Part shown: positions 45,646 to 56,300 of the stretch, in pieces | How the letters are laid out: each line of letters opens with the position of its first letter | Numbering within the stretch: the stretch's first letter is position 1 | Assembly (NCBI GenBank): GCA_010093685.1 | Contig: MU006224.1 | Span: 1,270,476-1,334,475 of the forward strand | Direction of reading: 5' to 3' | DNA length: 64,000 nt | Source of the DNA: Ophiobolus disseminans | Lineage: Eukaryota > Ascomycota > Dothideomycetes > Pleosporales > Phaeosphaeriaceae | Notes under the pieces: model-generated | The model's input: the letters and a program-made list of their open reading frames with translations, nothing else | Told to the model about the DNA's origin: nothing | The model's database searches: none | Position numbers and translations under genes: made by a program

Positions 45646-46502
45646 GCCTAGTGCTTTCAACTGGCTACACTGTACGGCTGATCAAACTGGTCGGTCTTTG
45701 GCTGAAAAAGGTGGTCATTCACATGCTCTGGCATCACATGGAGTTTCGCGCGGATGCAGGTGAAGGGGACATTCACGGTGGAAGTTACACGGAATCGGCT
45801 CTCTTGTTTCTCTATCTTACATGCAAAAGAGCTCGTGTTCAATAATGCACTAAGTTTAGCTAGAGCCTAGAGGTCTAGCTACCATTCAACATATATGACA
45901 AGAATAATTGTCCTAGCAGATAATAAACTGTCTACGCCCAATGGGAATAGCCAGATGCTAGAATACTTTTCAAGGTTTCAATTCGTTGAACTGACACGCG
46001 CTCTCCGGTCCCACCCCGGCCCTCTCTGACTTCGATGACGACGACCCAATACCCATTTAACGATCTGATAGTGCATAATATAGTTGAATTCATCAACAGC
46101 TACAATTTTATAGTGATCGAACGTGATGTGGTAGGTTGGTGAATTTTTATCGTTTTTCATGTTGCTCTTTAATTCTCGTTTTAAATAACCAACTTAAAGT
46201 CAAGCTAGAAAACCACTAACATTTAATAAAATCTTTAGCACTAAATTATATAGAATGATAGTACAGCTAGGTTATTCCTATTTGTACTTTTTAGATTAAA
46301 TTCAGAGTTACAGCCAGAGTTTTATCTAAATAGACTATAGATCAAGAAGAATATATGCACATGTACATGCAGCTAAATTTGTAATTAATTGTAAAAGCCA
46401 AGTTATAAATGACAATGAATAAAGTTAGATACTAGAGGTATGCTGACATCTTTTTGGAACCTAGATATACATTACTTCGTTCACTATTTACTCTTGCCTT
46501 GC
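45646..46502. other. AT-rich intergenic region with repeat traces
   Basis: No gene. AT content rises strongly after 45,850. A decayed MITE end lies at its start and a solo LTR at its end. Confidence 0.5.
45824..45860. mobile_element. Decayed MITE end, copy 4
   Basis: The string AGAGCTCGTGTTCAATAATG followed by CACTA matches the MITE left terminus (AGGAGCTCGTGTT, then GATGCACCA), with nearly all differences being G-to-A or C-to-T transitions. No right terminus was found, so this is a partial or heavily mutated copy. Confidence 0.45.
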
Positions 46503-46731
46503 TGTAAGGGGCCAGGCTGAAGACAGCAGGAAGGCTAGGTTGAACAGAGATGAATTCGATGGAGACTATCTAGAGCCAGAGAGCAGGCTGTCTAAATGGG
46601 CAGACTGCTGGTTTCTGGAAGTTTCTACATACATTGGCATACGTCATCATTTGTAATCTTCATAATGTTCCATGCTGTTCTTTTGAACCGAAGTGACTCC
46701 ACTAAGGATAGTAGAGGTCTAACCTCTTACA
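46503..46731. mobile_element. Solo LTR of a Gypsy-type element with 5-bp TSD
   Basis: This 229-bp LTR starts TGTAAGGGGCCAGG and ends AACCTCTTACA, giving inverted TGTAAG/CTTACA termini. It is flanked by the direct repeat CTTGC (46498-46502 and 46732-46736), a clean 5-bp target-site duplication. The same LTR recurs at 50910-51218 and 52540-52878 beside Gypsy chromodomain integrase sequence. No internal region is attached, so it arose by LTR-LTR recombination. It ends about 190 bp from the KGD2 stop codon. Confidence 0.9.
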
Positions 46732-46924
46732 CTTGCAATGTGTATATCAAAGAGAGATACGCTTATTATGCAGGTAACTAACTATAATACACTCTTCCAC
46801 TCTCCCGTAGCTTGGTAACCCATGCATGTATAAGAACTTGATTCTTCCTACACTCCAACTTTGCCCTTCGCGAACCAGCAGACCTTTAAGGGAAGTTATC
46901 CAAGCCCATACACTCAGGTAAGAT

Positions 46925-48586
46925 CTAGAGAAGCATCTTCCTAGGGTCCTCAATGTACTCTTTGACCTTAACTAAGAAGGTAACGGCTTCCCGACCATCA
47001 AGCAGCCTGTGGTCGTATGTGAGGGCGAGGTACATCATCTATCAAAACTGTTAGTAATTGTTGTATCGTCGCTACGACATCGTAACTTACGGGCCTGATC
47101 TCGACCTTGCCATTGATGGCAACCGGCTTGTCCTTGATGGCATGTAGACCCAGCACAGCGGTCTGGGGGAGGTTGATGATGGGCGTACCCATCAAGCTCC
47201 CAAAGACTCCACCGTTTGAGATAGTGAAAGTACCGCCAGCCATGTCCTCGATTGTAAGCTTGTTGTCACGCGCCTTCTTGCCAAGCTCCGCAATGGCCTT
47301 CTCGATGCCAACCATGTCCAGGCTCTCGGCATTCCTGACCACGGGTGTAACGAGCCCCTTTTCGGTTGCAACGGCAACTGAAATGTCGACGTAATCGCGG
47401 TAGACGATGGTGTCGCCGCCGTTAGGACCTTCAATCGAAGCATTGACAGCGGGCACATCGCGCGCGGCAAGGATACATGCGCGCGAGAAGGCAGACATAA
47501 AACCAAGCTTGACGCCCTTGTTCTTAAGGATTTCGTCCTTGTAGAGCTTGCGGAACTCCATGATGGAGGACATATCGACCTCGTTGAAAGTGGTGAGGGA
47601 TGCGGCGGTGTTTTGCGACTGCTTTAGACGCTCGGCGATGCGGAGGCGCATACGGTTCATCTTGACCTGTGTACAGTGTTAGCGATACTCTTCACGGGTC
47701 AGACCACGGATGACATACGCGACGCTCCTCACGGCTTCCTGGCTGGGCCTGCTTGGTCTCCTCTTTGGGCGGGGCGGGCTTTGATTCTTTCTTAGGAGGG
47801 ACAGGCTTCGACTCCTGCTTGGGAGGCTCTGGCTTCTTCTCTTGCTCTTGTTTCGGCGCGCTCTCCTCTTTGCTCTTTGACTGCTCCTGTTCACCAGAGG
47901 GCTGCGACGCGGTCTCCTGGTCCTTGGAAGCAGGCTCCTTGGGCTCCTCCGTCGCTTCCTGCTTTTGACCGCCCGATGGCGCTCCACCAAGCTCCAGCTT
48001 CACGAGGTCCTGGCCGACCGTGACAGTGTCCTCCTCGTTGACCAAAAACTCCTTGATGGTACCAGCCTCGGGTGCGTTGACGGAAACGTCGATCTTGTCT
48101 GTCTCGATGGTCGCAATTTCCTCGTCCTGCTCGACATAGTCGCCGACCTCTGCAAGCCGTTAGCCAAGCTTGACATAGAACTGGAACGGTATACGCACGT
48201 TTGGACCACTGCTTCAAGGTGCCCTCGGTGATGGACTCGGCCATCTGTGGCACCTTTACGACGGTGTCGGCTGCATGGAGTGTCAGCATCTGCCCTGTTG
48301 TTCGCGTGTGTATATGCGTACCATAGCTTCGCGACTGCTCGATGCTCCATAGTCGCTGTGGTGAGAGCTGTCCTGGTCGTCTGCAGAGCGCTCAGCATGG
48401 CTCCAAGATGCTCAATGGCATGACATACCTCGAGGCCTGGCTAAGCAGTCCGGAAGCGCTCGCTTTCGCGGTGGCAGAATAGCTGCGCGCAGTGGGTAGC
48501 CGGTTCACAGCTCGTGCACCAGCGCGCACGGCCGGAACAGATCGCATGGTGCATGGTAGGCGGCGGAGACACTGCTGGCCAGACAT
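46925..48586 (-). CDS. KGD2: Dihydrolipoamide succinyltransferase, E2 of 2-oxoglutarate dehydrogenase
   Basis: Six exons (48429-48586, 48322-48380, 48199-48270, 47719-48149, 47091-47666, 46925-47038) all join in phase, giving 469 residues. A mitochondrial presequence (MSGQQCLRRLPCTMRSVPAV) leads to the lipoyl domain with the lipoyl-lysine motif ETDKID, then a Pro/Lys/Glu/Gln-rich linker with no peripheral-subunit-binding domain, as usual for Kgd2. The catalytic acyltransferase domain follows (MNRMRLRIAERLKQSQNTAA, FTISNGGVFGSLMGTPI) with active-site DHRLLDG in the last exon. The enzyme transfers the succinyl group to CoA in the TCA cycle. It is divergent from NDUFB9, also mitochondrial. Confidence 0.95.
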
Positions 48587-48897
48587 GACGGACAGAGCAA
48601 GACGGGCAAGACAAAGAAAAAAGGACAGATGTGTCGCCTCGACGTGGAAGACGTGTGTTTGAGGGAATTGATTGAAGTATGGACAGGGCAGCAGCAGCGC
48701 CAGTCACCGTTCTTCCGGTTGGACGGACGTCAGAAGTGCGCGAAGCCAGCCTAAACCGCCTCCGTCACAGCACTCGCCCGCCAAGGCCGCGCAACCCCAA
48801 GCTTCGACACGACCACGATCACGACCACGACGCATTGCGCCCACACGACACACGACAGCCCTCTCCGACCGATGCGAAGGCAAGAAAGAGAGTCGCC
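48587..48897. promoter_or_regulatory. Shared KGD2/NDUFB9 promoter region
   Basis: 311 bp between the two divergent starts; both genes serve mitochondrial energy metabolism. It contains a CACGAC/CACGAT-rich repeat near 48800-48850. Confidence 0.45.
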
Positions 48898-49491
48898 ATG
48901 AGCTCCAGAATACACGTCCTGTGCGCCGGCGTCCCCGCACCGCCTGCTCTACGCAGCAACTGACGAGATGCAGACGCCTCTACAGGCGGTCCCTCAAGCT
49001 CTCCCTCGACTGGAGCGTCCACCGATACCTCTGGCGCGGACAGGCCCTGTACATTCGCGGTCTCTTCGAGGCGAAGAAGAACGTCACTGAGCCACGACAG
49101 CAGAGGGTGCGTTTTGGATCTCTTGCGTGGACTACACCATGCACGCTGCTGCAACATGTTGCTGATGACATAGCAGGAGTTGATCAAGGAGACTGAGAGC
49201 CTGTTGGAGAAATGGAAGCACCCTGACCCGTATCGCCCACCTACGGCTCCTGGAGGTGCGTTGCCCTGTCACGGAAACATATCCGGACCGGCCGCGGATA
49301 CGGCAATACTGACTGAGTGTAGGCTCAAAGTACGAGCGCAATCTGCCTTGCCCGTACCTGGATCGTGAGTGCAACTAGTCGCTGTTCTTCTTGATTGCAT
49401 GCTGATGTGCACCAGCTCCCCCGAAGATGATTCTGTAGACGAAGGTGGCTGGGAAGGACGGACGGAAAGCAATTTGTACATATACCATTAA
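48898..49491 (+). CDS. NADH:ubiquinone oxidoreductase subunit NDUFB9-like (LYR protein)
   Basis: The core exon (to 49106) carries the LYR motif and its context (TRCRRLYRRSLKLSLDWSVH, then IRGLFEAKKNV). Exon 2 (49177-49255) gives ELIKETESLLEKWKHPDPYR, and exon 3 from 49323 gives GSKYERNLPCP, the conserved GGSKYER string. The last exon ends DEGGWEGRTESNLYIYH. This is the complex I beta subcomplex subunit 9 type, a membrane-arm LYR protein that binds mitochondrial acyl carrier protein. Start at 48898 (MSSRIHV) is likely but needs one extra base (near 48916) to reach the LYR frame. The strong GTGAGT donor at the last intron is also off by one, though a weaker GTACCT donor fits. Confidence 0.7.
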
Positions 49492-49729
49492 AGCTACAAG
49501 TAGCACGAGAAAGACATTGATCCTATCCTAGAATCTTATCTCGCCGCAATGCATTTCGTGACATGTTTCCAACGTGCTTGTAATGCCAGCCAATAGCTGT
49601 TTGGACGTTTCGAATGGAACCTGTTGATGCGCGTCGCGCAGTACCGACGCATCCCTTCAAACTTCGCTTTCCCAACACCTATCGTAGGCGACACTGACCC
49701 TTTTTTTCCTTGAACTTTCCTTTGACCCC

Positions 49730-50145
49730 CAGATATGCGGCATTCTCACTATGCGCATTGCTCGTCGTGCGATCCGGACCATCGCCATGCCAATACGTTG
49801 GTCTTCTTCTTCTTCTTCTTCTTCTTCTTCTTCTTCTTCTTCTTCTTCTTCTTCTTCTTCTTCTTCTTCTTCTTCTTCTTCTTCTTCTTCTTCTTCTTGA
49901 CCTCTTCCTCTCTCGCTTTCTTTGCTTCGTTTTTTGCCTTTTTGCTCGCCTTGATACCTTCGCGCCACTCATGATTCTCACTATCTAGGCGCTCGCTTTC
50001 ATGGATCTCCAGCTCGAAAGATGCAAGTGCATGTCGAATAGCCTCGTAGCATGCTCCAGTCGCGCACGACATCTAGGCGAAACTGTTTGCGTAGCGCGAC
50101 GGCGTTTTCGTACTCGGCTTCATCCAGATGCCGACCTATTTAGGT
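49730..50145 (-). pseudogene. Possible truncated gene at the AT-island border
   Basis: The minus strand reads HLDEAEYENAVALRKQFR in one frame and then ACYEAIRHALASFELEIHES and NHEWREGIKASKKAKNEAKK in another, followed by a poly-Lys run made by the (CTT)n repeat. The two parts look like one protein with a frameshift near 50060. There is no clear start or family, so this may be a gene remnant or chance. Confidence 0.3.
49802..49898. repeat. (CTT)n microsatellite, about 32 units
   Basis: A perfect CTT trinucleotide tract of about 97 bp on the plus strand, the longest simple repeat in the window, located just left of the AT-rich repeat island. Confidence 0.97.
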
Positions 50146-50436
50146 GAGCCGCTAGAGTCGTGCGTCTTCAGTGAGTACGCCAGCTGCTGGCGTAGTGTTA
50201 TTTGCGGACGCTATATTTAACGTGCAAGCAATGTGAGGGCGCAGGTAAGAGTGAGGTTAAGACGACGAGTAATTTTGCGCAGTGTGAAAGTCGTGGTGGA
50301 GTGCTACTGTTTAGAGCGTTTGTCACCTTGAACTCACTCCGTGATGCGTTGATAGGACGAGTTTTCTCGTTCTCTATGTTTGAATTGATTGTTACTGTCG
50401 TATATTAGTTCAGTAATTACAATAACGTTCATAAAA

Positions 50437-50580
50437 AGCGTCCTTACGGCTGAGTGGGTATAGTCCGTCAACGGTTTTCGACTCCTCTCAGTGTACGTAA
50501 GTTCGAATTCTAGCTTACACGGGTTTTAGGACCTCCTATAACCCTGCGAGTTTATAAGTTGTCTAGTTGTTATTACGCGC
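50437..50580 (+). repeat. Possible tRNA-derived SINE-like element
   Basis: The sequence CGTCCTTACGGCTGAGTGGG resembles a RNA polymerase III A box (GGCTGAGTGGG), and 58 nt on, AGTTCGAATTCTAGC resembles a B box. The region is flanked by unique AT-rich DNA. I could not fold a convincing tRNA with an anticodon arm, so a tRNA-derived SINE or a decayed tRNA relic is more likely than a functional tRNA gene. Confidence 0.4.
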
Positions 50581-50909
50581 ACCTGCAAACTTTTTTAGCT
50601 CCTTTGTATCTCCTTTGTATCTCCTAACCTCTAAATTGTGGACTTATAGAAGAAGCGCTAGTGAAAAATATAAGTAGAGACTGATATTATACTATACCAA
50701 GACTAGATTACGCGATAACGTATTCCACCACTAAGCTAGCTAACTCACTAAGTCGGCTACTTTTTCTTAGCACAACTAACTCATGTTACGCATTCTTAAT
50801 TTTATTGCTATTAAACAAGAAGCCTATATACGTTATGCTAGCATCTAATTTAAAATATACCTCTATATTCTTTTTACACGTTCGCGCGTTATGCCTAGTC
50901 TTCCTGCAC

Positions 50910-52539
50910 TGTAAGGGGCTAGGCTAAAGACAGCAGGAAGGCCAGGTTGAATAGAGATGAATTCGATGGAGACTATCTAGAGCCAGAGAGCAGGCTATCT
51001 AAATGGGCAGACTGCTAGTTTCTAGAAGTTTCTACATACATTAGTATGTGTCATTACTTGTAATCTTTTGCAATAACTAGAATATTCTAAAACATTCTAT
51101 AATGCTCTATAATGTTCTGTACTCTTCTGTAATATACTATGCTCTTCCGTGATGTTTTATGTTGTTCTATTAAACTAAAGTGACTCTACTAAGAATAGTA
51201 GAGGTCTAACCTCTTATACTACTCCCCCTCTCCAATCTATATGCAGCGGTGTTATATCTTAAGTACTACCCTTTATTATCTCTCCTAAATCCAGCTAGGA
51301 TAGGCTGGTAAATTGGGTCTCCATATCGGGAAGCTAAAACCGCAATATCTCTACGAGTACCCAACCGAATCAGATAGTCTATAGTCTGGTTTGTAGCCCC
51401 AATGTAGGTCTATAATCCTGTTATGCAACGTTTTTTTATACTTCTAATACTGCAAAAGTTATCTAGGTACCCAAATCTGAAACATTAGGTCTCCACATAA
51501 AACTCCGAACCTGAATAGCTTTTGCAGCATTGGATGTATAACATGATGTTATATAGCAAGGATATAGACCTGTCTTAGGGCTACAAAACAGGCTATAGAT
51601 CGTCTGATTCGATCAAGAACTCGTAGAGATATTGCGGTTTTAGCTACCCGATGTGGGGACCCAATTTACCAGCCTAAGCTAGAAGCTGTTTAGAGCGTTA
51701 ATTACAGTATAGAGTAGTGAAGGCTTTCCACTTATCTGAGGTAGTGTTGTCTTCAAGATTTTCTGCTAGCTTAAAGGTTATAAGAATATATCTAGTCTAT
51801 TTAACCTGAAGAACAGCCTATTCCTGTAAGTAACCTCAGCTATAATTTGCTCTACCTCTAACTCTAGTTCTCTCTTAACTAGCACAGCTTCTAGTTGTAT
51901 TGTTATTTAGCTAGCTAGAAATAAGGTCTTAGAAGGCTAGTCTTAGGCAGTTAATATAGAATATATAAATAATATTATATTATAGATGCCTAGTAGTGTG
52001 TTAAGTGTAACTAAGTGTAAGTTAATAAACTTAGTAATTGTGTATTTAGCATTCTTCTAGTTAAGTTTCTTATTTAGTCTTCTATTTAATAGTTATTTCC
52101 TATAAAAGAGCTAGACTTATTATTCACCTGCAGTGTAGAAGGCTTATACCTATACTTGTTTACCTAATGCTTCTACTCTTACTATGCTTTAGCTATTATA
52201 TTTTGTGCTACATTGAAAGCATGCTTAAGCTTCTTAATAATTGCCTTTGCCTTATTATAATCAGGTTGTAGACATACTTCTAGCTCTTCTTAGTTTAGTT
52301 CTTAAGAGATATCTAGTTAGATAGAGTTGTTATTATAGCTATGTTAAAGGAAGAAGGGTAAGACTCTTGTTAACCTTGCTTCGCGCTCTTTAATAGCAAT
52401 TGAGGCTATTAGACAGAGGTCTACCCAATTGCTCTGTCTCTACCTAATAAAGGCGCGGAGATAGGCTTTAATAATGTTGTTTGTTCTCGTAGTAGATCTA
52501 TTAGTCTGTGGATACTATACTGTAGATAAGCAGCGTGTA
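50910..52539 (-). mobile_element. Gypsy chromovirus remnant A: integrase end, chromodomain, 3' LTR
   Basis: The 3' LTR (50910-51218) begins TGTAAGGGGCTAGG and ends CTCTTATA. Read on the minus strand, 52530 down to about 52330 gives YPQTNRSTTRTNNIIKAYLR, a decayed form of the Gypsy integrase motif HPQTDGxTE, and 51900 to 51680 gives a chromodomain (VEQIIAEVTYRNRLFFRL). Premature TAG stops are frequent, consistent with RIP. The rest of pol is missing because remnant B's LTR starts at 52540. A separate inverted-repeat element interrupts it at 51303-51674. Confidence 0.85.
51303..51674. mobile_element. 372-bp non-autonomous element with about 120-bp terminal inverted repeats
   Basis: The left end GGCTGGTAAATTGGGTCTCC and the reverse complement of the right end GGCTGGTAAATTGGGTCCCC match, and similarity continues for about 120 bp (both contain AAAACCGCAATATCTCTACG). 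TA lies at both outer edges (51301-51302 and 51675-51676). The element interrupts a Gypsy remnant: remnant B at about 52958-52970 shows the uninterrupted version CCAGCTAGAAGC. It has no coding capacity. Confidence 0.85.
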
Positions 52540-53300
52540 TGTAAGGGGCTAGGCTGAAGACAGCAGGAAGGCTAGGTTAAACAGAGATGAATTCGATAGA
52601 GTCTATCTAGAGCTAGAGAGTAGGCTGACTTTATAGCAGACTGCTAGCTTCTAGAAGTTTCTACATACATCAGCATTTGTCAACTGTTAGAAGAACGTAT
52701 CTTGTTCTAGTTAGTTCTAGGGCATTCCATAACGTTCTAGGACATTCCATAACATTCTAGGACATTCCATGACATTCTAGGACATTCTATAACGTTCTAG
52801 GACATTCCATAACGTTCTATAATGTTCTAATAAACCGAGGTGTATCCACTAAGGATAGTAGAGGTCTAACCTCTTACATTACCCCTCTTCTCTAGTACTT
52901 GTAGGTGTTGTGTATTAGTGTATTAGGAACTGTCCTTTATCGCCTCTTCTAAATCCAGCTAGAAGCAACTTAGAGCGTTAATTGCGGTATAGAGCAGTAA
53001 AAGTTTCCTACTTATCTAAGGCAATGTTGTCTTTAAGATTTTCTGCTAGCTTAAAAGTTGTTAGGGTGTATCCAGTCTATTTAACCCTAAAGAACAGTCT
53101 GTTCCTGTAGGTCACTTCAGCTATAATCTGTTCTACTTCTGATTTTAGTTCTCTATTGACTAGGATAGGTGCTAGTTAAGTGTCGTTATTAGGCTAGCTA
53201 GGGAAGGGATCTTGTTAGATTTAATGAGGTATTAGAACCTGATAATAGATAAGATGAATTAATAATAATCGTGTTCTTATTCTTGTGTTGTCTAGTTAAG
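52540..53300 (-). mobile_element. Gypsy chromovirus remnant B: chromodomain and 3' LTR
   Basis: The LTR (52540-52878) starts TGTAAGGGGCTAGG and ends CCTCTTACA. Beyond it the minus strand encodes VEQIIAEVTYRNRLFFRVK, a stop, TGYTLTTFKLAENLKDNIAL, clearly a chromodomain in which the conserved Trp codon TGG has become TAG. The right limit is set where Copia-like sequence begins and is approximate. Remnants A and B are two copies of one family. Confidence 0.85.
52721..52820. repeat. 20-bp minisatellite inside the Gypsy LTR
   Basis: Five tandem units of the form GACATTCCATAACGTTCTAG with one or two transitions each. The LTR at 50910 has a diverged shorter version and the solo LTR at 46503 lacks the array, explaining LTR lengths of 339, 309 and 229 bp. 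Confidence 0.85.
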
Positions 53301-53329
53301 TGCAGAGTTTAACTAAGTGTTAGATCTAG

Positions 53330-56300
53330 TACTAGTGTGCCAAGGCGCTGTGCCGGCCCCTCCTATTTTATTTAGTGCTAGTAGCCTCACAGCAGCCCTA
53401 ATATTAGATATACCCCCTTAGCTTAGATGTATTTACAAGCTAGTAACCTTAGGTGATTAAAAGGTCCTTAAGTTTTGCTTAAAGTTCTTCTAATAGTGCA
53501 TTCTTAGTCACCTTGTGTAGTGATACCTTAACTAATCTAACTTAATAAAGGAAGTTTAGCTACTTATTGCCTGGCAACACCTTAGTAAAGCTATCCGCTA
53601 TTGTTTCTAATAATTAAATGTATTCTACAGTGATCTTTCCACTTGCAACCTCATGTCTTATCTAGTGGTTGTAGATGTCTACATACCTAAGCTTTATTTA
53701 AAGCTTTGATATCTCTTTTGTGACTAGTCCTATAGTCTGCATGTTGTCGCAATAAATCGTAATTGTATTGGATAGAAGCTGGATTTAGAGCTCCTTAAGT
53801 AGGCGTGATGTAAAGAGGGCTTTCTTGGCTACTTGGGATAGTGCTAGGAGTTCTGCCTTAGTAGTGGATGTAGTGACAGTGTCTTGCTTGCTAGCTCTCT
53901 AGGCAATAAGGCTATTAAAGAGCTTAATTATATAGCCTTAAGAACTTTTCCTGTCTTGTGTGTTGTCTGCAAATAATGCATCACTAGCTACTTAAAGGGT
54001 GTCTCCTCCTCTAAGCTGAAGTGCTAGCCACCTTGTATCTAAGAGGTATAGGAGAACACGGTCTGCGGCATCGTGATGCTCTTAGGATGGATTGGATAGA
54101 AAGCGTGCTAAGCGTGAGGTAGCAAATGCGATGTCTGGTCTAGTAGTGACTGCAGCAAAGAGTAGTGACCTAATTTTGCGTTAGTATCTGTTGATCTCAG
54201 TAGGTGTTGACAGTGAGTTTAGGGGCTTAAGTTTAATAGAACTTATAGGTGTATTATGGCGTAGCTTATGCTTATCTACTAGCCTGTGAATTTTATCTAC
54301 ATAGGCAGCTTGTGAGAGATAGATGAGTCCTTCTATCCTGTCTCTAATCACCTCCACTCCCAGGAACCACTAGAGAGCTTCTCTTCTAGTTATAGTATAC
54401 TTATCCTGTAGGAGTTAGATAGCTTATTGTGCTTCCTTAGTTTTGTGTTTAGCATAGGCTAGGATAATGTTGTCTACATAAAAGAAGATAATAATGCTGT
54501 CCTTAATTATGCAACAAGGCTCGTAAGGGACGCGTGTAAAGCTAAGGTCTTTAAGGGTTGCTATAAACTCCTTCTGCTAGAGTATAGGTAAGATGCGCAA
54601 TCCATACAAGGCCTTCTGAACCTTAAGGATAATACTTGTCTTCTAGTATCCTTTAGGCATTATTATGTAGATTTCCCTATCTATTGTAGCATAAACAAAT
54701 GCGTTTGTAACGTTATATTGCTTGAGTTCTACGTTGTGCTTAGCTGCAATTGCTATAAGCATGCAAAATAATCTACTAGCTAGGGTGGCTGCATAGGTGT
54801 CTTAGGAAGAGATCTGTCTCTATTAGTCTCCTCTAACTACAAGGCGCGCCTTGCACTTAATAAATTGATGATCCTTATTAAACTTGTAGGTGTATACCTA
54901 CATGCAGTCTGGAATCTAGTGACCTGTTAGTCTGATTAAGGCATAGGATACTTCTCTCTATAATTCTATCTTTTGATGGCTTGTCAAATAGTCGCGTTCT
55001 GCTTCTTTAAACAGCTCTCCTATTAGGTGTTCTTTAAGCTTAGTCTTATAAGTTAGTAGGGGTAGGAGCTAATTGCGGTGTAGCTTAATGCCTAAGGCAA
55101 GCAGCCTCTTTACCTTAGCCTTGTTAACTACTTCTCCTTTATGTTAACTAACATATCTAGCCTAAGTTCCTGCTATAAAGGCAGCTGCCTATAGGACAAT
55201 CTTGGATAATCATAACTGCATTAATCCTGTTGCCTTGTTTGGGGTTAACATTGTAGCTAGCAATGCAGCTAGTAGTGGTGGTGATAGTGGAGGTGTTAGG
55301 TATATGCCTATGATCTTTCTCCCTATAATCTTCCTTCCTTAGTAATAGCTAGGTGGATTAGTCTCCTCTTAAGCTATTGAGTCTTTAGTAGTGTCATCCT
55401 CAAAGAAGGATTCAACCTCTAGATTAGTTAGTAGTAGTTAGAAGCTCTATAGTCTTAATATAAGTTGCAATCTCTTCTAGTGTACTGTGCATAAGGTTGT
55501 CTATTAGGTCCTTAGTCTTGCTATTAAATACTAAGTGCTTATCAAACACAACATCGCGTGTGCTAATAACCTTAGCTATAGATAGTATCTAGATGCAATA
55601 GATGTTAGATGATCTGTATCCAACTAGGTAGCCAACCCAAGCCTTTAGGTCCAGGCGTTAGAGGCGTGATTTCCCTCTGTAAGTATTATTAGTTATTGCA
55701 AAGGCCTTGCATCTATATAGTTTAAGATAAGTGAGGTTTAGTTTGCAGAGTTTAGTGACAATTCCATTAGAGAAAGCAATCCTAGTAAAGAAGGTCTAAT
55801 ATAGTGTCTTCTAGTTGTTGGTATAATTTAGCGTTCTGTTGTAAAGGTAAACTGCTGTTCTAGTGATTTCAGGTTACAGTTCCTAGGAGAGGTTGGCATC
55901 CAATCTCATAGCGCGTGCCTTCTCCTTGTTCACACCCTCTGAGCGTTCAGCACCTCTATTCTAGGCTTAAGTATTAGGAGCTAAAGACTCAATAATAATC
56001 CCTTTAGAGTTAAGCTAGCGCTAAACTTATAGTTTAACAGTGGTGATCTCATTGTCTGCTTTAATGATCTTGATAGTGATGTTGAAATAGATCCTTAGAA
56101 AGGTGAAGAAGATCCTGAGTTTGTTAATAATAGAATTTGCAGGTCTGTTATCTGTGAAGTACATGTCCTATTAGAGTCTAGAGAACCTGCAGGTGATAAG
56201 CATTTGACTCTTCTCCTTAGTAATGCTCTAATCCTTATAGGAGTGGAAGTTAATAGCTAGTCTTTCTCCTAGTCCTAGGTTATTGTTGCGTAGTGCGCGG

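Noticed and set aside
50437..50530. A functional tRNA gene
   Set aside because: Box-like motifs exist, but no anticodon stem-loop and acceptor stem could be paired.
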